From Xanthoparmelia taractica (Eukaryota; Ascomycota; Lecanoromycetes; Lecanorales; Parmeliaceae): a DNA stretch of 64,000 bases. Made by a program: the position numbers and the translations under genes. Below are positions 11,076 to 23,665 of this stretch, one piece after another. Under the pieces are notes generated by a model that was not told where the DNA came from, did no database searches, and saw nothing but the letters and a program-made list of their open reading frames with translations. The DNA is taken from NCBI GenBank assembly GCA_033085395.1, contig JANQBS010000058.1, positions 62,001 to 126,000 of the forward strand, read 5' to 3'. The first letter of the stretch is position 1. Each line of letters starts with the position of its first letter.

Positions 11076-13243
11076 ATGTGGAATGACGAGGACAACAATC
11101 CTTATAGTTCCTTTGACCGCCACGACTCGACCTCATCACCACCCCACCAGGAGTCCCAACACCATGGTATGCGATCCCAGAGATAGAGATGATGATAGTC
11201 TTCTTACCCAAACCCTCTCGCTAATTTGGAGCACATACTTTAGGCTTCGAGCGCTCATCTACTCCCACATCCGAGGACGAATCATCTGCGAACGACCCCC
11301 CGGAATTTGTGTCGAGGCCACGGGATCTGAGTGACGATGAGGAAGAGTACGCCCAGCAGAGGGCTCCACGCAAGAAGGGAGGCTATGACAGCCGTATCGA
11401 GCAGATACTCTACGAGAACCAAGACTTGCAGATTCTCATCACAGATGCCGGGAAGAACCATGAGAGTGGGGGAAGCTACATTGCCTACACGATACGGACT
11501 GGGGTAATCCATCGCTGAGGAAAGGCATTAAATTTCTCTGACAGTGTATAGGATCTCGAGGTTCGTAGGCGATACTCCGAGTTTGCTTCTTTGAGAGCTA
11601 CGCTCGTTAATCTACATCCTACCTTGATCATACCCCCAATCCCGGAGAAGCACTCAATGGCGGACTATGCGGCCAAACCTACAAAAGCCAGAGAGGATAC
11701 AAGCATTATAGACCTGCGTAAGAGAATGCTTGCCGTCTTTCTGAATCGATGTCGGATGATGAAGGAGGTCCGGGAAGATGGCGTGTGGTGGAGATTCCTC
11801 GACCCCAATGCCAGCTGGGTAAGCATTGCTGAATGCACGATTTTGACATGGCTAACATCGCCCCTTCAGAATGAGGTACTGCATTCACATCCGGTGAACT
11901 CGATACCGAAAAGTATCCTGAGAGCGCCACCACTTGATCCCTCGAACCCCACGCCTGCACATCAATGGCTTCCTATTCCATCTTCGTCGGCAAAGCTGAA
12001 GACGGCGTCCAAAACCTCCGCGACCGGTACACCCTCATCTCCTCCTATGCATTCTGCCATGGCTTCTTCGGCAGCTCACACTGTGCCGGGCACTCAAGTC
12101 TTTGGTCGCTTTCCTCCCACATCTCAAAACCTCTCCGAACAGGACCTTGACCCTTACTTCAACAACTTCGAGTCTGCAACCAGGGACCTTGAACTTCTCT
12201 TGCAAGGCAACATCGAGAAAGTCAATCGACGTACCCTCACACATCTCTCGACCCTCGCCGTAGACATGGCAGATTTGGGTGCGAGATACAATGGCTTCTC
12301 GCTTTCCGAGCAGTCACCGACTGTCGCTGCTGCAATAGAGCGTATAGGGCAGGCCGTGGACTCCTCTTACATCGCAACCGAAGAGTTGTCATCTACTTTA
12401 GGCGCCAACTTTGCAGAGCCAATGCGAGAGAGCGCACAATTCGCTGGTGTAGTCCGCGGAGTTTTGAGGTTCAGAATCTTGAAAAGGATACAGGAAGAGA
12501 TGACCAAAGATGAGCTGGCAGCCAAACAGAATCTGCTCGAGTCTTTGGAGAAGAGCGAACTGGAAGCCAGTAGGATCGAACAGTATCTTGCGAGTGGTGG
12601 CCATACCAGCTCTCCGCCTAAGCGTTCCACTTCTTCAGCGTCTGCCCGGAGCATCAAGTCTGATGCGGGTACAGTCCAGCGACAAGAGGGCGAGGATCGA
12701 GCATCCATAGATTCCGATTTCCCGCCAACGCATGGAAACCCTTCATCAGCACCGCAAGGCACCCAGGCACAGGACCAGACATTGCCTTCAAGATCGAAGA
12801 GCCAAAGTGGGGGATTCGTAGCCAACAAGATTTTTGGGAGGATAAGTCATACCTTCCAAGGGATTGTTGATGTCGACCCTGAGCGGACTCGACGGGATCA
12901 GATAGGAAAGACTAGAGAAAGCTTGGACCACGTAAGAAAGGCATTCTATAGCGCTTTGGTCTCAGGCTAACAAGTCTCAAGCTTGAACGAGCTCTTAGTG
13001 TGGCGGAGCAGGATGTTAAAGACGCAAGCGCAGGTGTTCTGAAGGATCTCAAACGATTCCAACTGGAAAAAGAGGAGGATCTCAAGCGTTATATGGTATT
13101 TCCCTACACCGGCAGTGCTCAGGAATGTTACTAATCTTGGTGTGAAGATCGCATATGCTAAATGCCACATTGATTGGGCGAAGAAGAACGTCGAGACATG
13201 GAAAGAAGCTAAGGATGAGGTGGACAAGATAGAGGTTAGGTAA
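11076..13243 (+). CDS. SNX41: Sorting nexin Snx41/Atg20
   Basis: Six exons (11076-11166, 11244-11503, 11552-11818, 11870-12931, 12982-13095, 13148-13243) give 629 residues. The start MWNDEDNNPY is typical of Pezizomycotina Snx41. A PX domain (about 95-210) binds PI3P; it includes VRRRYSEFASLRATL and PPIPEKHS. The C-terminal half is a BAR-type coiled region (LERALSVAEQDVKDAS, KRFQLEKEEDLKRY, WAKKNVETW) that bends membranes. The family sorts cargo from early endosomes back to the Golgi and, with Atg24/Snx4, supports selective autophagy such as pexophagy. Intron 3 (51 bases) is a multiple of three without a stop, so the exon-4 frame reads straight through it. Introns 4 and 5 appear to use AAG acceptors, each shortly after a CTAAC or CTAAT branch site; only these choices restore the family sequence. 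Confidence 0.93.
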
Positions 13244-14453
13244 CATTGATGCGGCATTTTGAGAAAGAGTATCAGCCGTCAGGTACATAGACGTGTATCT
13301 AGATCAATTCCAAAGATGATGTCCGTATCCTCGTTTCTCTGGTGATGGAAAATGATGATGGTGCAATGATGCATTGTGATTCGAGCTGGAACAAGCCCGT
13401 TGGCACAGAGCTGAGTAGGAGCTTCCATCATGGTACATCGTCCGCTATAGTAGAACGCTCAACTAGGTAAAAACTCCAGCCGTGAGTTATTGGAAACCAA
13501 AACACGCCGAGATTTGGCACCTCAGGACAATTGCATATGGGGTACTTTTACCAAATGTGATCTGGACTTTGGTACCTGCATCATGTCTCTCGACTGGTTT
13601 AATTTGAAAGACCATATCCTGCTGAGTGACTGATCTGAACCTTGAAATTTCGTTGGAGAATCCATGGGAAGTTTCTCTGGTGTTGTGACAACGATTAGAC
13701 AATGAAATTTGGTGAGCGAGGGCCCAAGGTAAGGTACCGTATGGTACTGCTACTACTCTCCCATTCGGTATAGCGCCTCTGTACCCCAGATCTGCAATGA
13801 CTAAGGTACTGCACAGGGATGCCGTTGTTGAATTAACCCTCCAAGCCTTTTCTCCGTCTTGGCCTGAAGCCTCTTTTCAATATTATTATTCCCTCATAAT
13901 AGTAGGTGTTCAGTCTTGCCCGGCATTGGTGCTCCAGATACAAACAATCACTTTTTGTTTCCCCCATCGCAATCCGACTGATGACAAAAGAGCCTAGATG
14001 ATGCAATCTACGAACGCGCGTTAAAGAAGATAGCTCGCTTTTTTCTAGAGACTTTCTACTACCTTAGGCTGAGCTCGCTATTTTCGGACTGCAGATAGGG
14101 GCACTTTTATTGACTTGTCGATCTTCTTGGCTAGGTACGCCGCTAAGAGACGCCATCACCACCAAGGCAACGGACTTCGTACTTCCTAACCATCTTTCCG
14201 CCTCCTACTCCCCTCCTCTTCACTTCATCATCATCGCCGGTGCCACAACTATAACGACATCGCATCGCAACCGAGTCTTCTCGCACCTGCGCAATTGTCT
14301 TGTACACAACGTCGTCGCCCATGGCAGCGCCTCCGCCTCGCGCACTCTCTTTACCCAACACGGCTTGAATGAAATTGCATCCCCGCGCTTTGGATCTACC
14401 TACTGCATAATATTTACTTCTTGCTATCTACAATTAGAAAGACCATTGTAATT
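13244..14453. other. Intergenic
   Basis: This 1.2-kb gap between two plus-strand genes should contain the promoter and 5' UTR of the mannosidase gene. Pyrimidine-rich DNA lies at 14190-14350. Frames here are short, lack family resemblance, and have no signs of selection that I can see. Confidence 0.45.
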
Positions 14454-16101
14454 ATGTTTTTCTTACCAAAACTCCAGCTCCTTGGGGTTTTGGGTGCTTT
14501 GACGTTTGGCGGGCAGGCTGTTCAAGGAATTGAGTTGGATCTTTCAGATACCAGTAAGATTCTACCAACACCAGAATGCCCGGGACAATTTCAACGCATG
14601 GACTCCCTGTTCTCAGATCGCTGACCTGCTTCTGTCTTCTTACAGACTCAATAAAGCAAGCAGCAAGCACAATAGCCTACGGCATGATGACCTATTACAC
14701 AGGAAACGAAACAGGACAGCCCATTGGATTATTGCCGCCCCCATACTATTGGTGGGAGGCAGGGGCCATGTTTGGACAAATGATTGAATATTGGTATTAT
14801 ACGGGAGACAGTACATACAACGCCGTGGTCACACAGGGCCTTCTGGCGCAAGTTGGGCCAGACAATGATTATATGCCCCCAAACCAGACGAAGACAGAGG
14901 TATAAAGCCATTCCGTGCAAGCCGTTCCCCGGCACTGTGACCGCGCTGGAAGGATAGGTGGTCGACACATTTCCAGAGGCTGACTCCTGCACAGGGAAAC
15001 GACGACCAAGCATTCTGGGCATTCGCGGTCATGTCTGCTGTAGAATTAAACTTTCCGGACCCGCCAGCCGGCAAACCATCATGGCTCTCCCTTGCTCAGG
15101 CGGTATTCAACGAACAAGCCGGCCGATGGGATACTACCGCATGTGGTGGCGGACTTCGATGGCAGATCTTCACTTGGAACAATGGATATGAATATAAAAA
15201 CAGTATATCAAATGGAGGTTTTTTTCAATTGGCCGCACGTCTAGCCAGATATACCAGTAACCAAACGTACGCGGATTGGGCCGATAAGTCCTACGACTGG
15301 ATCATCAAGACACCTCTATTCACAAGCGACTACCTCGTCTATGATGGCGCTGACATGGCGGATAACTGTACGGTAGCAGGCCAGCTCCAGTGGACCTACA
15401 ACATCGGCACCTATCTCATGGGTGCTGCAAATATGTGGAACTACGTAAGTCGTTTTTGTAGACTATCTCGAGTCGATATCCCGCAAAAGAAATACTGACA
15501 CGATTACCAGACAAATGGTAGTTCCATCTGGGAATCCCGCATCCAGGGCATGCTGAAAGGCGTGGAAGTGTTTTTCCCTCAACAATATGGCGGTGGCAAG
15601 ATCATGGTTGAGGTCGCCTGCGAGCCCGAAGTGACTTGCAACTATGACCAGCCTTCCTTCAAAGCCTATCTCTCACGCTGGATGGCAGCCACCACTCAGC
15701 TCGCACCCTTTACCTACGACACTATACGTCCCCTTCTCTACAGCTCAGCGCAAGGCGCCGCTGGGCAATGTTCGGGAGGGAATGACGGTCAAACTTGTGG
15801 TAGGATGTGGTATAAAAATACGTGGGACGGCAAATCTGGCGTTGGCGAGCAAATGAGCGCCTTGAGTGTTATCCAGGCGAACTTGATCAGTAAAGTCTCG
15901 CCGCCTGTCACCGAGAGCAACGGAGGAACTTCAAAGGGGGATCCGAGTGCTGGGTCGGCTTCAGGTGGAGGACCAACAATCATGCTCGGCTCTAGCTTGA
16001 CAAGGAAGATTACAGCTGGGGATAAAGCGGGCGCTGGGATTGTGACGGCGATTATATGTTCAGGCTTAGTGGGTTGTTTGGCGTGGATGACTTTTCTGTG
16101 A
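14454..16101 (+). CDS. GH76 alpha-1,6-mannanase-like cell-wall protein (DCW1/DFG5 family)
   Basis: Four exons (14454-14553, 14646-14899, 14995-15444, 15511-16101) encode 464 residues. A signal peptide (LLGVLGALTFGGQAVQG) is followed by the GH76 fold: SIKQAASTIAYGMMTYYTG, PPPYYWWEAGAMFGQMI, NDDQAFWAFAVMSAVELNF with the catalytic Asp-Asp pair, GGLRWQIF, NSISNGGFFQLAARLARYT, and CTVAGQLQWTYN. The Ser/Gly-rich C-terminus (about 400-440) ends in a hydrophobic segment after SSLTRKITAGDKAG, the layout of a GPI-anchor signal. DCW1/DFG5 proteins act at the outer plasma membrane and transfer GPI-anchored mannoproteins from their anchors to wall glucan. The upstream in-frame ATG at 14421 is less likely, because the start used here gives a proper signal peptide. 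Confidence 0.93.
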
Positions 16102-16549
16102 TTGTTGCCTTGGTGCAGGAGAAAAATGCTGTCGGAGTGCGACGGAGTATATATTGTGGCATTTCATAGCGTGGGTGTCGGGGAAAGGGAAGCATATTCA
16201 GGATTTGCATGATTTTCAAGATCAGTATATATCCAATCCAACGAATAGGTTATATATGTTCCTCTATACTATTCTTCAAAGTTCACCGGTAACTCAAGAG
16301 GATTTTAGACACAGGAGAAGTGGTTTGACAGTGTTTGACCAAAGAATATGTATGACCTCGTGCGAGTAAAATGGTAGACTGACAGCTTGGCACAACCGAC
16401 GCGCCTTCGCAAGCGAGTTCAAATGACACAAGCATCCCTCGGCACCTACCTTCTCCATTCTTATTTCAATGGATGAGCCTCGTCTGAAATACATCTCAAG
16501 CATACCTTGATCATTCATATTCCGTGTTCTTTGGGGTATCAACTTTTCT
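16102..16549. other. Intergenic, with possible 5' exon of the Ubp12-like gene
   Basis: This contains the 3' UTR of the mannosidase gene and the leader of the ubiquitin protease. A pyrimidine-rich stretch ending CTGCCTAG (about 16541-16582) looks like a 3' splice site, so a first coding exon could lie here, but no ATG fits the frame. Confidence 0.4.
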
Positions 16550-19500
16550 TTGTCCTCTCTCTTCAACACCTTTCTGCCTAGGAGCCTTATTCCGCAAGGG
16601 AATAAGGCCTTCACCTTCACGACGTCTCCCAACAAGAAGCGCAAGCTTTCGCTGCCAGAAGCCTCACAAAGCACCTCCAACGTTCAGGAAATATCTACTG
16701 ATCCAGCTAAACGTCTCACGTCATCTCCCTCACCTCCCGCTTACATACCCAAGCACCTAGTTCTGGAAGGAGCAAGGACGGGGCGGTCACCCACCCCAGA
16801 GCTGTCAAACACAGCTGCCAGCTCACCTAGTGGCGCCTATGCTGGGTTGACCCTTGATAGCGACGGTTACGCAAGCGGGACAGAGACTGCTGGGCCTAAC
16901 AAGCGGAGAGGCTCCTTGGCAAGTAGCGGGTTACGAGGTGGGACATCAAGCCCTATTCGGTCCTCGTCGCCCGCAAAGAGGAGGGCTTCAGCCATGGTGA
17001 ATGATGATGTAAACATGGAGAGCCAAAATGGTGGCTCGATCTCTGGTAATGGAACTATAGATACGACGAGTGGGGCGAATAAAGTACGGCGGAACAGCAA
17101 GAGTCAAGGAACGAGGCATAAGAGGGAAGCGAGTGTGGATATGCTTGCTCAGGAGTTAGATCCGCAGAGTACCACTTCTTCTACAAGTTCCACGCCTGGT
17201 AATGATGGGACTTCATCGTCAACTTCGAGCATGCCAACACCTGCCGACGTCCCCACCATTGATGACCAGATCAATCAGGTACAGCAACTGGTACAGCAGG
17301 GCTCCATGCGTGAGGGCCAGAAAGGCTACATTGTAGCGACAAAGTGGCTCAACCGTGTACTCGCAAGAGGAACTGATGGAGCGGGTTCCGAAAAATATGG
17401 AAAGGAAGCAAGAGAAGGGGCAATCGGGCCCGTTGACAATACTGGAATCAACTTAGTGACAGATCGAAATGCGTATTCTTTCAAGGATGAAGCCGGCGAG
17501 CAGTTCGTTCCGCTTGCTCCTGGCTTGAATCTTGGTGAAGACTTTGAAATTCTACCAGAGGCCGCGTGGAACCTTATCATGAAATGGTATAAACTGGCTA
17601 AAGGATCTACTGTTATCAGGAGATATTGCCATAACACCAGCACTAGTGAGACCCAGGAGAACCTTCAGTATGAGCTACATCCTCCTGTGTTCACTATTCT
17701 GAAGCTTCCCAACAGAAGTGACGGGTTGACAGCGAAAGCTTTGAAAGAAAAGGATGCCACGCCCGTCAAGATCTTAGCTAGCAGGCATGAGCTCTATCAG
17801 ACCTTCCTCAAGCGAGCCAAAATGTCCGCTGGCATTGATATGGGGACCAAAGTTCGCGTTTGGAGAATCCTTGGCGGTCTGGGAGGAAACTCTGGCTCGG
17901 AAATGATGACACCTGCTCAGTCACGAAGCAATTCACCTGCTCCGGGAGCCATTCTGTCCGTAGACCCTGGCACTAAGCTCGTTGTCGATGCAAACGATTT
18001 CGCAGGCTTACAGCTCGGATCTCAACGTGAACTGGTCGATGTCAATGATGAGACTGCTAATGTCAAATACAATGGCCATATGACCTTGGATGTCGCTGGA
18101 CTTCGGCAGAATGAAGTAATCGTGCTGGAAGAGATGATTGGAGGGCCTGGTGGAGGAGAGTGGGTATCCGACAATACGGCATCGAAGATCAAGTCGCATG
18201 GCAATGTTCCTATCAGTGTCACCAAAAGCGGCAATACCACGGTCAAGGATTCGCTCAAGCCAACTGCAAATACCAGTAGAGCGCCTAGTCCAGCTCCGAC
18301 TGGGATAATGACCCGTGGTCGGACAGCAAAAAATGGTCGTGTCCGAGGGACTGTTGGCTTGAGCAACTTGGGCAATACGTGCTACATGAATTCGGCTCTG
18401 CAATGTGTCCGGAGCGTGGAGGAATTAACGCATTATTTTCTCGGTGAGTGTGTATATGCGATAAAGCTCCTCATATGATCTACCAACGAACGTTTCGGGT
18501 TTGAGTCCTCATGCTAACCGCCTACAGAGGACAGGTGGAAGCCAGAACTTAATACGGACAACCCCCTTGGTCACAATGGAGCGGTCGCGAAGTCTTATGC
18601 AAATCTTCTCAAGGACATGTAAGGCCTCGTCCTACAATCATGATCCAAACTCAAAGTAGCGTACACACTGTATGGAAACTAACTGTCAGCAGGTATGCAC
18701 CGAATTCTCTGAGCTCATTCGCTCCCAGGAACTTCAAAAACGTGATTGGCAAATATGGGCCGTCCTTCTCAGGCTGGCAGCAGCAGGACTCTCAAGAGTT
18801 TCTGCTATTCTTGCTCGACGGTCTCCAAGAAGATCTAAACCGTGTCAAGAAGAAACCCTACGTTGAAAAACCAGACTCTACGGACGAAATGGTTCATGAC
18901 CCTGTAGCGTTGCGGCAGATGGCAGACAAATGTTGGGATATTTACAAGGCGCGGAGCGACTCAGTCATCACAGATTTGTTTGCAGGCATGTACAAATCTA
19001 CCGTCATTTGCCCGGTCTGTGACAAGGTCAGCATCATATTCGATCCGTTCAACAACCTTACCCTGCAACTACCGATTGAGAGCCTTTGGTCAAAGCCCAT
19101 ATTTTTCTTTCCCCTGAATGGAAGGCCAATCAGCGTCGCTGTCGACATCGACAAGAACGCGAGCTTCATGGCCCTCAAAGAGTACGTCGCCGGCAAATTC
19201 CCAGGGGTCGAAGCTCAGCGTATGGTTGTGGTAGAAATCTACAAAAACAAATTCTATAAGTTCTTCAGCGACAAAGCCTCTATCAGTGACGAGCACATTG
19301 TCGACGCCGACCAGATTGCCATATATGAGATAGAGGCCAAGCCTACCAATTACCCTCCTCCAAAGAAGAAGTCTTCTGGTTTCAAGATGAGTAACTTCAA
19401 TCGTGATGACGATGATATCCCTGAAGGCCAATCCCCTTTGGCAGAAAAGATGTTGGTACCTGTATTCCATCGTCGAGGGAAGGACAGCTCGTCAAAGTAC

Positions 19501-21723
19501 CCGCAGAAGCAATTATTTGGAGCTCCGTTGTTTGTCATAATCACCCCCGATGAGGCCAAAGACTATGACAGGATCTTACAGAAGGTCCTGGCCCGAGTGG
19601 CAAACATGACGACCCGGGATTTTCTGCGAGAGGATTCTGTATCCCAAGATGGACCTGAAGGGGAAAACGACTCTGCCACAGAGGATTCGGACACTGTTGT
19701 CATGCATACGGACGAGGCAGACTCGTCCACAGACTCCGGAGTGCAGTCCAAATCGTTAGAAAGTGAAGACGGCATGGTCGACATCTCGATGCGCGACGGC
19801 GAGGAGACAGCCCCTCGGAAGCCCCACCTCGTCAGTTCGAAACCACTGGCCGCTATGCTCCGGCCTGGAGCCTTCATTACGCCAGCCGTCAGAAACCTCT
19901 TCGAGATGAAGTATATTCCCTCTAACGGGACCGAGATGATACCCACGGGCTTGACGACTCTGTCTGACGAGAGCAAGAAATACTCAACGATTGCTTCAAG
20001 ACAACCAGAGCCTTCAGTGGGAGCCCCAGTCAGGTCAAGAATGAGTGTAATGGAGCGAATTTCAGAGCGGCATAGCAGGCCAGAGAGCCCACCTACTAGC
20101 GACGAAGACGCAGACGATGTACCACCTGCGGCACAAGTTCAAGCTCAGGACTCTGGTGATGACTCAGACGGGCTCCCAGAAGTTGCGGAACTGGGTAAGC
20201 CTGGAATGGGCTTTGGTACGTTTGGCAGGAATACACAGCGCAATAGTAAAGGGCTAATCACATATTCCCGAAAAGACGATCCGTCAGCTCTGAGGTTGCG
20301 CCGTGATGAAGACAACTCACCGGCTGAAAGATCGCCTCTTATTAGATTGGGTGAATCTATACTTCTCGACTGGAATCCCGAAAGCTATGACGCTCTCTTC
20401 TCTGGGGCGACTCATCGTGCGAATGAAGAAATGCAGGGTACCCGTACTTGGGAGAATGTAGACACTTTGCCAGATCCTGAGCTGGAAGAAAAGCGACGAT
20501 CTCGTTACAGCCGAAGAAAGAACGGCGTCACTCTTGGTGACTGTCTCGATGAATTTGGAAAGCCAGAAATCTTGTCTGAAAGTGATGCTTGGTACTGTCC
20601 AAGATGCAAAGAGCACCGCCGAGCCAGCAAGCAATTCGAGCTGTGGAAATCCCCAGATATTCTTGTCATACACCTCAAGCGGTTTAGCGCACAAGGCCGC
20701 TTCAGAGATAAGCTCGATGTCTCAGTCGACTTCCCAATCAAGGGTCTGGATCTGACCACGAGAGTGGCCACGCAGGAAGAGGGAAAGAGTCCAATCTACG
20801 ATCTTTTTGCAGTAGACAATCACTACGGCGGTCTTGGAGGTGGTCATTATACCGCCTACGCATCGAACTTCATGGAAGAGAATCAGACTTGGTATGAATA
20901 TAATGGTGAGTGACAACTCGAGTCCTGTTCAATTGGAGAATGACTTAATATTATAGACTCATCCGTATCGCGGCGACCGGACCCTCAAAAGGTAGTGACT
21001 AACGCCGCTTATCTCCTTTTCTATCGACGCCGCTCTGCCCATCACCTCGGCGGCCCAAATTTCGAGTGGCTCATGGCCCCGGACCCCAACGCTTCCGAAT
21101 CCCAGCCAATCTCCCGTGCTACATCACAGGCGGGGGAAGGCAAGCGTCTCGACGACTCCTCCCGCAATGGCTCGTCGAGCGCTTTACGCGGAGTAGGAGC
21201 GGCTCACCAAGCGGGAGGTGGTGGCTCGGCGGCGGAAGGAGTGATGATCGCTCCGATGAGGACAGGGGTTGATGACGACTTGCCTGCTTACTCGGAAAAC
21301 GACCCTAACACGTCCACACTTGATCCCAGAGGTCTGAACATGGAAACGGACTTGGACGAAGACGAGGGAATCAGCATGGCGCAAGGGCCTTTAAACTACA
21401 TCAGCCCCAGATCGGAATGGAGTTTCGATCGCCTGAATTACGGGGAAAACGAACAAATTACGGCTGCGCCTCATACCAGTGACAACGACGAGGACTTGTT
21501 TGCAGGCGATAACAGTAGCACTAAAGCGGCAGGCAGCTCGTTCAGCAATGAGGATGGTGATCGTATGCTGGATTTCCAAACAGATGAGGGGACTACTATG
21601 GGACCCTTTGGAACACCGCCGGACGATGAGGTACCGCTTGATGTGCCTTTGATGCAGGACCAGGAGGAGGAGCCGGTGGCCGAGGTGATGATTACGGAAA
21701 ACGACGAGTTCAAAATGGACTGA
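16550..21723 (+). CDS. UBP12: Ubiquitin carboxyl-terminal hydrolase, Ubp12-like (5' end unresolved)
   Basis: Exons 16550-18443, 18528-18618, 18693-20905 and 20957-21723 join in frame to about 1654 residues. The first 230 residues are Ser-rich and disordered with a basic KKRKLS patch. A DUSP domain follows (about 240-380: GYIVATKWLNRVLARG, ILPEAAWNLIMKWYKLA). The USP core begins with the Cys box LSNLGNTCYMNSALQ (nucleophile near 610), then WQQQDSQEFLLFLLDGL, a zinc-knuckle CPVCDK, a long acidic insertion, a second CPRCKEHR, and the His box GGLGGGHYTAYA near 1377; it closes with AAYLLFYRRR. It removes ubiquitin from protein substrates in nucleus or cytoplasm; the split catalytic core with a large insert matches the Ubp12/USP4-15 group. 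Base 16550 is only a TTG; an in-frame TGA lies 40 bases upstream and there is no ATG between, so a small upstream exon or another start must exist. Confidence 0.88.
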
Positions 21724-22216
21724 GCGGGGGGGGCCCCTAGTGGTGGGTCCGGTGCTCCCTCGGATTGAGCGCTGAGTGAGAGGTGACAAGGGCGTCGGTT
21801 CTGAGGCCGAAGAGCTGAGGGAGCAGCAGAGATCGTTGGTTCTTTGGAGGTCACGCAGTCGTCGACGTGGCTGCAGAACATCGCATTCGCATTAATTACG
21901 TCGTTGAGAGAGGGAACACTGTAATTAGAGCGCAAAAAGTAAAAGCTAGACGAACAGCATTGAATGCAGTCAGTACATTATGATCACCCTTTGAGGCGGT
22001 GCATTGTCTGCATTCATTACCATCCTAATCCGACCAGCATCAACAAAAAAAGCCATATTGAATCACACAAAATGTCGGAAGCCCATCCTACTCCATTCCC
22101 ACCACCGCATCCCGTCATCGGCGGCAGCAGCGACCCGCTCCTCTCTCTCTTTCCCTCTCTCTTTCTCTCTGTACCCTATCCCGCATCACCCTCCCTTCGC
22201 TTGCTGGGAAATTATT
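21724..22216. other. Intergenic between convergent genes
   Basis: It holds the 3' UTRs of the Ubp12-like gene and the membrane protein on the opposite strand, with a C/T-rich simple-sequence stretch at 22140-22172. Nothing else is seen. Confidence 0.45.
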
Positions 22217-23374
22217 TCACCCATCTCGTACTCTTCCCACTCCTTCCCCTCCCCCCTTTCCTTTTCTCCCCCTCCCACTATCCCCTACATCGCCCTTATC
22301 CCCATCCCCATCCCCTCCCCCGCCTCGCGGCTCAACCCCAACCCCACTGCTCTCATACAAACACCGCAACATGGCGGTACCGGGTTCCAGATGCTCTAGT
22401 CCGGCGATTCCCCGCGTTTTCGGTTGAGGTTTGGGTTGAAGTTTTGATTTGGGTTTGAGGGGGTGTGTGAAGGGTGTGGAGGGTTCGAAGGGGAGAGGGA
22501 GGCGGGTTGGCAAGGTGGGCCGGGGACGAGGTGGGTGGGGGTGAGGGAGATGTGGGTGAGCGGAAGTTGGGATGGGGACGGAGGTCGAGAAGGATGGTTG
22601 GGTTTGTGTTGGTGTGGGTGTGGGAGGGGGAGTGGTGGGGCTGGAGAGGAATGTGCCGGGGTTCGTTGGGGGGGGGGGGGTACTGCTGCTGCTTTGTTGT
22701 TGTTCTTCTTGGTTACGGTGATGGGGGTGGTTGGTGGCCTGTGCGGTTGAAGATGAAGAAGGAGGAGGGGTTCGGTGCGTGCTTTTGCTCCTGCTTCTCT
22801 TCCTGCTTCGGCGTGTCTCTGCCATGTCGAGATTAGGACCGTGCTCGAGTTCCTGGATCTTTCGTTGTCGAGTGAGGTGGCAGCGGTAGATGCATAGGAG
22901 GGCGAGGAGGAGAGAGAAAAAGGAGAGGAGCGTTGATGCTGTAATGGCGGCGAGTTGGGGGGTGCTCCAATTTGTGCGTGAGGCAGAAGAGGAAGTGGAG
23001 GTGAGAGTGGTGAGGGAAGAGGAATTGTCGTTATCGATGATGGTTGTTACTGTTGTGAGGGTGGTGGCGGTTGGTTGCGAAGAGGCGTCGGTGGTCGGTG
23101 TTGTTGCGATGAGGGTTACCGGGAAGGTGGGCGCGGGGGGGAGGGAGAGGCCGGCGACGGTGGGGATGATGTAGGCGTGGATGCCGGAACTAGAGACGCT
23201 GACGGTCGAGAAGGAGAAGGGATCGGAACGCGCTGTTTCGGCCGTCGTTGTTGTTGAGTGGGTGGTTCTCGTGGTTTTGCGTGAGGTGTCTGTGCGAGTG
23301 TCTGTATTTTTGCTGGCTTGAGTGGAAGCCATGGTCGCAATGGTGGTGGTGAGAGTCGTGGGATTGGAGTTCAT
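22217..23374 (-). CDS. Single-pass membrane protein with Ser/Thr-rich outside and Pro-rich tail
   Basis: A single exon of 385 residues from an ATG at 23374. The first 135 residues are dominated by Thr and Ser, as in heavily O-mannosylated cell-surface regions. One transmembrane helix (about 138-162, LAAITASTLLSFFSLLLALL) is followed by Cys-Tyr-Arg-Cys and a basic cytosolic tail, then long Pro, Ser and Gln runs. A conserved-looking segment near the end reads KTRGIAGLEHLEPG. The layout resembles fungal wall-stress sensors or Mid2/Wsc-like proteins, but there is no WSC domain, and no clear N-terminal signal peptide, so I leave the function open. The gene contains a run of 13 C on the coding strand (G at 22668-22680) coding for prolines; a length error there would change the whole C-terminal frame. 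Confidence 0.6.
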   Translation of the reverse strand: MNSNPTTLTTTIATMASTQASKNTDTRTDTSRKTTRTTHSTTTTAETARSDPFSFSTVSVSSSGIHAYIIPTVAGLSLPPAPTFPVTLIATTPTTDASSQPTATTLTTVTTIIDNDNSSSLTTLTSTSSSASRTNWSTPQLAAITASTLLSFFSLLLALLCIYRCHLTRQRKIQELEHGPNLDMAETRRSRKRSRSKSTHRTPPPSSSSTAQATNHPHHRNQEEQQQSSSSTPPPPTNPGTFLSSPTTPPPTPTPTQTQPSFSTSVPIPTSAHPHLPHPHPPRPRPTLPTRLPLPFEPSTPFTHPLKPKSKLQPKPQPKTRGIAGLEHLEPGTAMLRCLYESSGVGVEPRGGGGDGDGDKGDVGDSGRGRKGKGGGEGVGRVRDG

Positions 23375-23665
23375 GCTGGTGTTATACTATGTTTGGAGCG
23401 GGAGACACAGAAAGGAGGTTGCGAATGAGATTTGCGAATGCAACCTCATCACGCCATCAGGGGACTCTTTCAATTGTTTTGGCTTCACAATAGCGAGTTA
23501 CGCGCCATACCGTATCCAGACCGCTCGTCCGTTGTGTCACTTTGACTACCTCATCCTAAGGCACGCCTTCCGCCATGTGACAAACAGTCCAACAGTAACA
23601 ACAATCTGCGTTACCGCTCGCCAACGTGAAAACCGATCCTCATGCATTCATGACTTTCTCCCTTC

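Noticed and set aside
12932..12965. A 34-base SNX41 intron ending TCTCAG
   Set aside because: It would be too short, lacks a branch site, and leads at once to a TAA; the AAG acceptor at 12981 restores the family sequence.
13244..14453. A gene in the gap before the mannosidase
   Set aside because: Frames up to 113 codons exist but are low-complexity Thr/Ser runs without start context or conservation-like features.
22463..23257. Several plus-strand Gly/Trp/Val-rich frames
   Set aside because: They are antisense shadows of the Pro/Thr-rich membrane protein on the minus strand.
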